Below are positions 7,407 through 12,063 of a stretch of DNA of 12,063 nucleotides, one piece after another. The notes beneath the pieces were generated by a model. The model made no database searches and had not been told where the DNA came from. It saw nothing but the letters and a program-made list of their open reading frames with translations. The position numbers and the translations under genes are program-made. Where the stretch lies: contig CAZKWC010000081.1 in assembly GCA_964556425.1 (NCBI GenBank), positions 1 to 12,063 of the forward strand. Direction: 5' to 3'. Source of the DNA: JALQUL01 sp964556425 (GTDB taxonomy: Bacteria > Pseudomonadota > Gammaproteobacteria > Burkholderiales > Burkholderiaceae_C). Numbering within the stretch: position 1 is the stretch's first letter; each line of letters starts with the position of its first letter.

Positions 7407-7554
7407 TTAAGTCATTTATTAATTATTAGTTTTAATTTTTGCAAGCAGTGATGCTTTGTTTCACAGCAAAGCCTCGCTCCTTCACAAGAGGCCTTGGCTT
7501 TTAAGCTCAAGCCGGTTAATTGAATATTTTTGCGCACCTAATTTCGAGGACAGC
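7407..7554 (+). promoter_or_regulatory. Operon-internal leader with mutually exclusive hairpins before the hydroxylase
   Basis: The 148 bases between the MBL gene and the hydroxylase are AT-rich at first (7407-7440), then contain three complementary segments: AAAGCC (7468-7473), GGCTTT (7496-7501) and AAGCC (7509-7513). The middle segment can pair with either neighbour, so the two stems exclude each other. A nested GCCTC (7471-7475) and GAGGC (7488-7492) pair also exists. The ribosome site GAGGA (7546-7550) precedes ATG 7555 and lies outside the stems. This resembles attenuator logic, but no known riboswitch was recognised and there is no clear poly-T terminator. Confidence 0.3.
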
Positions 7555-9228
7555 ATGCTTAGCACCTATCAGTACCCCACTTTTGAATATCTTGCTTCGC
7601 CCGATCAAACTTCTAGTTCAGTTGTCCGGCATCCAGTCATTGTGGTGGGAGCAGGCCCAGTTGGCCTAGCAGCCGCCATTGACCTCGCCCAAGCTGGCAT
7701 ACCAGTAGTAGTGTTAGATGATGACAATACGGTTTCTGTGGGCTCTAGAGGGCTTTGTTATGCCAAACGAACCTTAGAAGTATTAGACCGCTTGGGTGTA
7801 GGTGATGATACGGTAGCCAAAGGTGTGAGCTGGAATGTAGGCCGTACCTTTTTAAACGAAGATGAAGTATTTAACTTCAACTTAACACCAGAAGCCGGAT
7901 TTAAACGTCCTGGCATGGTGAATTTACAGCAGTATTACCTTGAAGAATACGAAGTAAAAAGAGCCCGCCAACTGCCTAATATTGACTTGCGTTATAAAAA
8001 CAAAGTTATTTCTGTTTCTCAAGAGGGCTTAGGCGCAAGTTTGCAAATTGAAACTCCAGACGGTGTGTATGCACTACAAACCGACTGGTTAATTGTGGCC
8101 GATGGGGCTCGAAGCAATATTCGCCGCATGTTGGGTCTAGAAATAGACGGCAAAGTGTTTAAAGACCGTTTCTTAATTGCCGATGTAGTCATGAAAGCCG
8201 ATTTCCCAGCCGAACGTTGGTTTTGGTTTGACCCGCCTTTTCATAAAAATCAATCGGTCTTATTGCACCGCGAAGCCGATAATGTTTACCGGATTGACTT
8301 TCAATTAGGCTGGCAAGCCGACCCAGAAGAAGAGAAAAAACCCGAGAATGTCATCCCACGTATTAAAGCCATGTTGGGTGACGATAGGGAGTTTGATTTG
8401 GAATGGGTCAGTGTTTATACCTTTCAGTGCCGCCGCATGACAGAATTTAAACATGGCCGTATTTTGTTTGCCGGTGATGCAGCCCATCAGGTTTCACCGT
8501 TTGGTGCACGTGGTGCTAACTCCGGTATTCAAGATGCCGATAATTTAGCTTGGAAATTAAAATTAGTGTTAGAGGGTAAAGCACCTGAATCATTGTTAAA
8601 CACTTACTCGGAAGAGCGTGGGTTTGCAGCCGATGAAAACATCATGAACTCGACCCGTTCTACCGATTTTATTACGCCCAAAAGTAAAACTTCTTTAACC
8701 TTTAGAAACGCTGTTTTAGCCTTGGCTAAAGACCATGCGTTTGCGAGGTCACTGGTCAATTCTGGTCGTTTGTCTGTTGCCACTTATTTAACCCAATCTT
8801 CACTTAACACGCCCGACACCGATGTTTTTGCTGGCAATATGGTGCCAGGTGCGGCAATTGATGACGCACCATTGCAATTCAATGGTCAAGATACTTGGTT
8901 AAGCGACATTACTGGTAATGAATTTATGGCTATTATTTATAGTCAACAAGCCCCAGTCATGAGCCCAGCCCTCAGCCAAGAGTTAGCGTCTTTAACTAGC
9001 CACCATATGGCGGTAAAAGTGATATGGGTGTGTGCACAAGCGCCAGCTAGTAACTTTGATTTTCCCGTCTATGTAGATGTTGCAGGACGTTTTGCCGAGC
9101 GTTTTGATTGCCAAGACAACACCACTTATTTACTTCGCCCCGATCAACATGTAAGCGCAAGATGGCGCAGTATTCATGCAGCACAAATTAGTGCGGCAGT
9201 AGCTAAAGCGACCATGAACACCCATTAA
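7555..9228 (+). CDS. FAD-dependent aromatic-ring hydroxylase, MhaA-like (3-hydroxyphenylacetate 6-hydroxylase candidate)
   Basis: Class A flavoprotein monooxygenase that uses NAD(P)H and oxygen to hydroxylate a phenolic ring in the cytoplasm. The start is ATG 7555, 4 bases after GAGGA; an in-frame TTG at 7456 has no comparable site. The 557-aa product has the FAD-binding GAGPVG at 32-37, the DG motif in WLIVADGARSNIRRMLG near 178-194, and the GD motif in FAGDAAHQVSPFGARGANSG near 304-323. A C-terminal thioredoxin-like domain runs from about 430 and ends with YLLRPDQHVSARWR, as in the phenol hydroxylase/MhpA/PheA group. The small DUF2783 gene follows after 13 bases. That pairing matches the Pseudomonas putida U two-component 3-hydroxyphenylacetate hydroxylase MhaA/MhaB, as I recall it, which makes homogentisate. 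The fumarylacetoacetase downstream fits a homogentisate-type product. An MhpA-like activity on another hydroxyphenyl acid is the main alternative. Confidence 0.85.
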   Translation: MLSTYQYPTFEYLASPDQTSSSVVRHPVIVVGAGPVGLAAAIDLAQAGIPVVVLDDDNTVSVGSRGLCYAKRTLEVLDRLGVGDDTVAKGVSWNVGRTFLNEDEVFNFNLTPEAGFKRPGMVNLQQYYLEEYEVKRARQLPNIDLRYKNKVISVSQEGLGASLQIETPDGVYALQTDWLIVADGARSNIRRMLGLEIDGKVFKDRFLIADVVMKADFPAERWFWFDPPFHKNQSVLLHREADNVYRIDFQLGWQADPEEEKKPENVIPRIKAMLGDDREFDLEWVSVYTFQCRRMTEFKHGRILFAGDAAHQVSPFGARGANSGIQDADNLAWKLKLVLEGKAPESLLNTYSEERGFAADENIMNSTRSTDFITPKSKTSLTFRNAVLALAKDHAFARSLVNSGRLSVATYLTQSSLNTPDTDVFAGNMVPGAAIDDAPLQFNGQDTWLSDITGNEFMAIIYSQQAPVMSPALSQELASLTSHHMAVKVIWVCAQAPASNFDFPVYVDVAGRFAERFDCQDNTTYLLRPDQHVSARWRSIHAAQISAAVAKATMNTH

Positions 9229-9241
9229 TCAAGGATTCAAA

Positions 9242-9466
9242 ATGTCATTGAATTTAAACCCTAATTTTGCAGAGCCTGGTCAACGTTATTTTCATAAATT
9301 TTCGCCTGGTGATGATTTTTATGAAATGTTAATTGAAACCCATCGTGACCTATCAGACGAGCAAAGTGCCATGGTCAATGCTAAACTGGTTTTATTGCTT
9401 TCTAACCATATTGGTGATCTGTCAGTACTAAGGCAAGCTATGCAAATAGCACGTCTTGATGTTTAA
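9242..9466 (+). CDS. DUF2783 small protein, MhaB-like coupling partner of the hydroxylase
   Basis: A 74-aa soluble protein with no signal peptide or membrane segment. It resembles the DUF2783 family, with ending pattern MVNAKLVLLLSNHIGDLSVLRQAM, a helical stretch with alternating hydrophobics, after an aromatic-rich start (YFHKFSPGDDFYEML). AAGGA at 9231-9235 lies 6 bases before ATG 9242. It sits directly behind the FAD hydroxylase and directly before the VOC gene, whose ribosome site overlaps its stop. In P. putida U a comparably small MhaB is described as a coupling protein that makes the flavoprotein hydroxylate productively. Extending that role here rests on gene order and size rather than any catalytic motif; I see no metal- or cofactor-binding residues. 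Confidence 0.75.
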   Translation: MSLNLNPNFAEPGQRYFHKFSPGDDFYEMLIETHRDLSDEQSAMVNAKLVLLLSNHIGDLSVLRQAMQIARLDV

Positions 9467-9478
9467 GGAGATTTTATT

Positions 9479-10027
9479 ATGTTAGTCCAACAAATTCATC
9501 ATGTTGCTTATCGCTGCAAAGATGCCAAACAAACGGTTGAATGGTATGAAAAACATCTGAATATGAAGTTTGTTTTAGCCATTGCTGAAAACGAAGTGCC
9601 ATCGACCAAAGCCCATGACCCTTATATGCATGTTTTTCTAGATGCGGGTAATGGTAATATTTTGGCCTTTTTTGAGTTGCCCACTCAGCCCGAAATGGAT
9701 AGAGATCACAACACACCAGCTTGGGTGCAACATTTAGCACTTAAAGTGGATTCGGTTGACACCTTAATTCAAACCAAAGAACGTCTAGAAGCGGCTGGCA
9801 TTTCTGTGTTGGGCCCCACCGATCACACCATTTTTAAATCGATTTATTTTTTCGACCCCAATGGTCATCGCCTTGAATTAGCCGCCGATACTGGCACGCC
9901 TAAAATGATGCAAATGCTAGATGACGTTAAATGGGAAATGCTCAATGAATGGGCACAAACCAAGAGCGCACCTAAACATGCCGCTTGGATGCATGATGGC
10001 AGCATGGCCAATGCTGGCACTGAATAA
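9479..10027 (+). CDS. VOC-family protein with intact extradiol dioxygenase signature (candidate ring-cleaving enzyme)
   Basis: A single-unit vicinal oxygen chelate protein of 182 aa with two beta-alpha-beta-beta-beta modules (about 5-70 and 82-140) and a 40-residue C-terminal tail. Metal ligands for a 2-His-1-carboxylate iron site are present: H8 (IHHVAYRC), H85 (VQHLALKV) and E133 (HRLELAAD). Residues 114-133, T-D-H116 through Y123, D126-P127, G129 and E133, fit the PROSITE-type extradiol dioxygenase pattern as I remember it, including the active-site His and Tyr. The Tyr-to-Glu spacing of 10 equals that of BphC-type enzymes. Members this short are commonly annotated glyoxalase/bleomycin-resistance-like, and generic function remains possible. 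AAGGAG at 9465-9470 overlaps the preceding stop, indicating tight coupling. Position between the hydroxylase pair and fumarylacetoacetase fits ring cleavage of the hydroxylated product, possibly a hydroquinone. Confidence 0.8.
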   Translation: MLVQQIHHVAYRCKDAKQTVEWYEKHLNMKFVLAIAENEVPSTKAHDPYMHVFLDAGNGNILAFFELPTQPEMDRDHNTPAWVQHLALKVDSVDTLIQTKERLEAAGISVLGPTDHTIFKSIYFFDPNGHRLELAADTGTPKMMQMLDDVKWEMLNEWAQTKSAPKHAAWMHDGSMANAGTE

Positions 10028-10086
10028 GCGGCGCAAATAATTGATTTTATATAGCCCTACCTCCATTTCATTTTAAGATTGTTTGC

Positions 10087-11403
10087 ATGTCTTTACTCAA
10101 CGAAACCCATCAAGCTAATTTGCAAAGTTGGCTAGCCAGTGCCCAAGCAACCGGTACTGATTTTCCTATTCAAAATTTGCCTTTTGCAAGTTTTAAACGC
10201 AAAGATAACGGTAAGGCTACTTCTGGAGTGGCGATTGGTGATCAAATCATCGACTTATCTATTTTGTCCACTAAGGATTTGTTGTCTGGATTAGCACTAG
10301 AAGCAGCCAAGGCAGCAAGCTCACACCAACTCAATGCATTAATGGCATTGGGCAGCACTTATTGGTCGGCTTTGCGCTTGGCTTTATCTCGTGCTTTAAG
10401 ATCAGATGCCAGTGCTTTGGTACAAGCCCAAATAGCCGAGTGTTTAGTGGCCCAATCTGAAGTGGTATATGCCCTACCTGCACAAATTGGCGACTACACC
10501 GACTTTTATACTTCGGTACATCATGCCACCAATATTGGTAAATTATTTAGGCCCGACAACCCACTCTTACCCAACTATAAATGGGTACCAATTGGTTATC
10601 ACGGTCGTGCTTCCAGCATTGGTGTTTCTGGCCAAAGTTTTGTTCGTCCCAAAGGGCAAATCATGCCACCAGGCGCTACCGAACCTATTTTTAGCGCCAG
10701 CAAACGCCTCGATATTGAACTCGAATTGGGTATTTTTGTAGGCTCTGGTAATGCACTAGGTGACCCTATTTCCATGACGCAAGCTGAAGATCATGTGTTT
10801 GGTATTTGTTTGTTGAATGATTGGTCAGCACGTGACTTACAAGCTTGGGAATATCAACCCTTGGGTCCATTTTTGGCGAAAAATTTTGCTTCTACCATTT
10901 CGCCTTGGGTGGTCACACTTGAGGCACTTGCCCCATACCGAGTCGCCTTTACACGACCAGCGTCCGACCCGCAACCTATGGCTTATTTAGACTCGGCTCA
11001 TAATCGTGAACAAGGCGCTTTTGATATTCAATTGCAAGTGGATTACCTCACACCACAAATGAAACAATCTGGCCATGCTGCCAGTACGATTTGCCAAACC
11101 AGTTACCAACATGCCTATTGGACAATTGCCCAAATGGTCACCCACCACACCGTCAATGGCTGTAATTTACAAGCAGGTGATTTATTAGGCAGCGGCACTT
11201 TATCGGGCCCTAGCCTAGATCAAGCAGGTGCTTTAATTGAGTTAACCGCTGGTGGAAAAAATCCAATTACCCTAGCTAATGGTGAAACCCGTACCTTTTT
11301 AGAAGATGGCGACACCATTATTTTAAAAGCCTGGTGCGAAAAACCAGGCGCTGCCCGAATTGGTTTTGGTGAATGTGTGGGCACGGTTTTACCTACCAAA
11401 TAA
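10087..11403 (+). CDS. fahA: Fumarylacetoacetase
   Basis: Hydrolyses fumarylacetoacetate to fumarate and acetoacetate, the last step of the homogentisate pathway. The 438-aa length matches full two-domain fumarylacetoacetases, not short FAA-hydrolase relatives: an N-terminal SH3-like domain to about residue 125, then the catalytic domain. Compared by eye with mouse FAH, the metal ligands are D139 (DYTDF), E211 and E213 (ELELGIF) and D245 (NDWSARD). The catalytic His is H146 (HHATN), partnered by E385. R249, Q252 and K265 keep the substrate/oxyanion positions. GYHGRASS and LGSGTLSGP are intact. The gene follows the VOC gene after 59 bases, a larger spacing than elsewhere in the operon. It has only a weak ribosome site (AAG at 10076-10078) before ATG 10087, so expression may differ slightly. 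A rho-independent terminator follows. Confidence 0.96.
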   Translation: MSLLNETHQANLQSWLASAQATGTDFPIQNLPFASFKRKDNGKATSGVAIGDQIIDLSILSTKDLLSGLALEAAKAASSHQLNALMALGSTYWSALRLALSRALRSDASALVQAQIAECLVAQSEVVYALPAQIGDYTDFYTSVHHATNIGKLFRPDNPLLPNYKWVPIGYHGRASSIGVSGQSFVRPKGQIMPPGATEPIFSASKRLDIELELGIFVGSGNALGDPISMTQAEDHVFGICLLNDWSARDLQAWEYQPLGPFLAKNFASTISPWVVTLEALAPYRVAFTRPASDPQPMAYLDSAHNREQGAFDIQLQVDYLTPQMKQSGHAASTICQTSYQHAYWTIAQMVTHHTVNGCNLQAGDLLGSGTLSGPSLDQAGALIELTAGGKNPITLANGETRTFLEDGDTIILKAWCEKPGAARIGFGECVGTVLPTK

Positions 11404-11413
11404 ACCCTAGCTT

Positions 11414-11436
11414 TTCAAATTAGCTTTGAATTTTTT
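11414..11436 (+). terminator. Weak AT-rich hairpin plus T6 after fahA
   Basis: TTCAAA (11414-11419) and TTTGAA (11425-11430) pair around a 5-base loop and are followed by six T (11431-11436). The stem has only one G-C pair per arm, so it would be weak alone. It lies just before the strong terminator and may be an auxiliary element or chance. Confidence 0.25.
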
Positions 11437-11466
11437 AACCGTCATTTTTAAATGGCGGTTTTTTTT
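11437..11466 (+). terminator. Intrinsic terminator of the catabolic operon
   Basis: AACCGTCATT (11437-11446) pairs with AATGGCGGTT (11451-11460) through ten positions, one of them a G-U pair, around the loop TTTA. Eight T end at 11466. The T-run is only on the plus-strand side, so it terminates the operon after fahA rather than the converging comM transcript. Confidence 0.9.
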
Positions 11467-11475
11467 GCCTAGTTT

Positions 11476-12063
11476 TTATTGCGGACTTCTTAATGCCCTA
11501 CGGTATTGAATGGCTTCTGCCACATGGGTAATTTGAGTCTCTGGGGCTTGGGCCAAATCGGCAATAGTGCGGGCTACTTTTAAACTTCGGTGGGTCACCC
11601 TAGCGCTCCAGCCTAATCGGGTAGCGGCGCCCATTAAAAATAGCCTGGCCTCGTTGCTTAAATTCATTTGTTCTTCTAGTTCTTTGCCTTGAAGTGCACT
11701 ATTGGGTTTGCCTTGACGCTGTTGGGCTATTTCTCTGGCTTGTGCACAACGTTGTTGCACTTCAAGACTTGTTTCATTTCTTTTTTGACCCGATTTTATT
11801 TCTAACTCTTTTTGCTTAGGGCTTAATAAATCATCAGCACTCATGGCCGAAACTTCAATATGTAGATCGATACGATCGAGCAAAGGACCACTTAATTTGC
11901 CCTGGTAACGATTGATTTGTTCGGGTGAACATCGACAGGCTTTTTGCGTCGAGCCTAAGTAACCACAGGGGCAGGGGTTCATGGCGGCAATTAACTGGAA
12001 TTTAGCAGGATATTGAGCTCTGGTTGTAGCTCTGGCAATACTAATATGCCCCGACTCTAAGGG
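11476..12063 (-). CDS. comM: ComM/YifB-family Mg-chelatase-like AAA+ ATPase, C-terminal part (runs off window)
   Basis: Partial gene: the reading frame stays open to the window edge at 12063 and the true start lies beyond it. The 195 residues visible correspond to the C-terminal two-fifths of a roughly 500-aa protein. They begin PLESGHISIARATTRAQYPA, then the hallmark QLIAAMNPCPCGYLG, with a CxC pair followed by a second CRC (residues near 43). GPLLDRIDLHIEV follows, and then the Mg-chelatase C-terminal domain (ATRLGWSARVTHRSLKVARTIADL). The ATG at 11982 is an internal methionine of the MNPCPCGY motif, not a start. ComM is a helicase promoting branch migration during integration of DNA in natural transformation. 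It is also widespread in non-competent bacteria, so its presence does not prove competence. The TAA stop lies 72 bases beyond the converging fahA stop. Confidence 0.95.
   Translation of the reverse strand, partial: PLESGHISIARATTRAQYPAKFQLIAAMNPCPCGYLGSTQKACRCSPEQINRYQGKLSGPLLDRIDLHIEVSAMSADDLLSPKQKELEIKSGQKRNETSLEVQQRCAQAREIAQQRQGKPNSALQGKELEEQMNLSNEARLFLMGAATRLGWSARVTHRSLKVARTIADLAQAPETQITHVAEAIQYRRALRSPQ

Noticed and set aside
7456..7554. 33-residue N-terminal extension of the hydroxylase from TTG 7456
   Set aside because: GAGGA lies 4 bases before ATG 7555. The extension overlaps the paired segments and looks like non-coding leader.
11437..11466. Bidirectional terminator serving comM as well
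   Set aside because: On the minus strand the stem is followed by A residues rather than T, so it lacks the U-tract for comM.
11476..11982. A short complete 168-aa gene starting at 11982
   Set aside because: The frame continues to the window edge with sequence typical of ComM, so 11982 is an internal methionine.
1..12063. CRISPR array, tRNA, rRNA, prophage or insertion sequence
   Set aside because: No regularly spaced repeats, cloverleaf-like segments, transposase or phage genes were seen in the readable sequence.

Overview
The window reads as chromosomal DNA from a low-GC betaproteobacterium, most likely Burkholderiales and perhaps Alcaligenaceae-like. The basis is the family make-up: a beta-type CysB, an IclR regulator next to an aromatic-degradation operon, an MhaA/MhaB-like hydroxylase pair with a DUF2783 protein, a fumarylacetoacetase and ComM. 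The DNA is visibly AT-rich between genes and at third codon positions. Two runs of exactly 100 N (1985-2084 and 3416-3515) look like scaffold placeholders, so this is a draft or metagenome assembly. The lineage is an inference from family resemblance, not a database result.

Left part (1-5466): a periplasmic sulfate-binding protein gene (sbp) is followed after 2 bases by cysB, the LysR-type sulfur regulator. The cysB gene is cut by the first N gap and its last 18 codons resume in another frame. Convergent to it is a 12-helix MFS transporter of unknown substrate. After the second N gap comes a complete RecQ helicase on the minus strand.

Middle and right part (5467-11466): this is an aromatic-catabolism locus. 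An IclR regulator on the minus strand is divergent from a plus-strand operon, and the 150-base intergenic region holds back-to-back promoter-like sequences and a 16-base dyad. The operon order is: MBL-fold protein with an incomplete metal site; FAD-dependent aromatic hydroxylase (MhaA-like); small DUF2783 protein (MhaB-like coupling protein); single-domain VOC protein carrying an intact extradiol dioxygenase signature; fumarylacetoacetase with all expected catalytic residues. A strong intrinsic terminator closes it. A coherent reading is hydroxylation of a hydroxyphenylacetate-like substrate to homogentisate or a related hydroquinone, ring cleavage, then hydrolysis to fumarate and acetoacetate. 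The usual cupin-fold homogentisate 1,2-dioxygenase (HmgA) and the maleylacetoacetate isomerase are not in the window. The VOC protein is therefore a candidate ring-cleaving enzyme, which is the most interesting hypothesis here.

Right edge (11476-12063): the C-terminal part of comM/yifB on the minus strand, running off the window. No tRNA, rRNA, CRISPR array, insertion sequence or prophage gene was seen.
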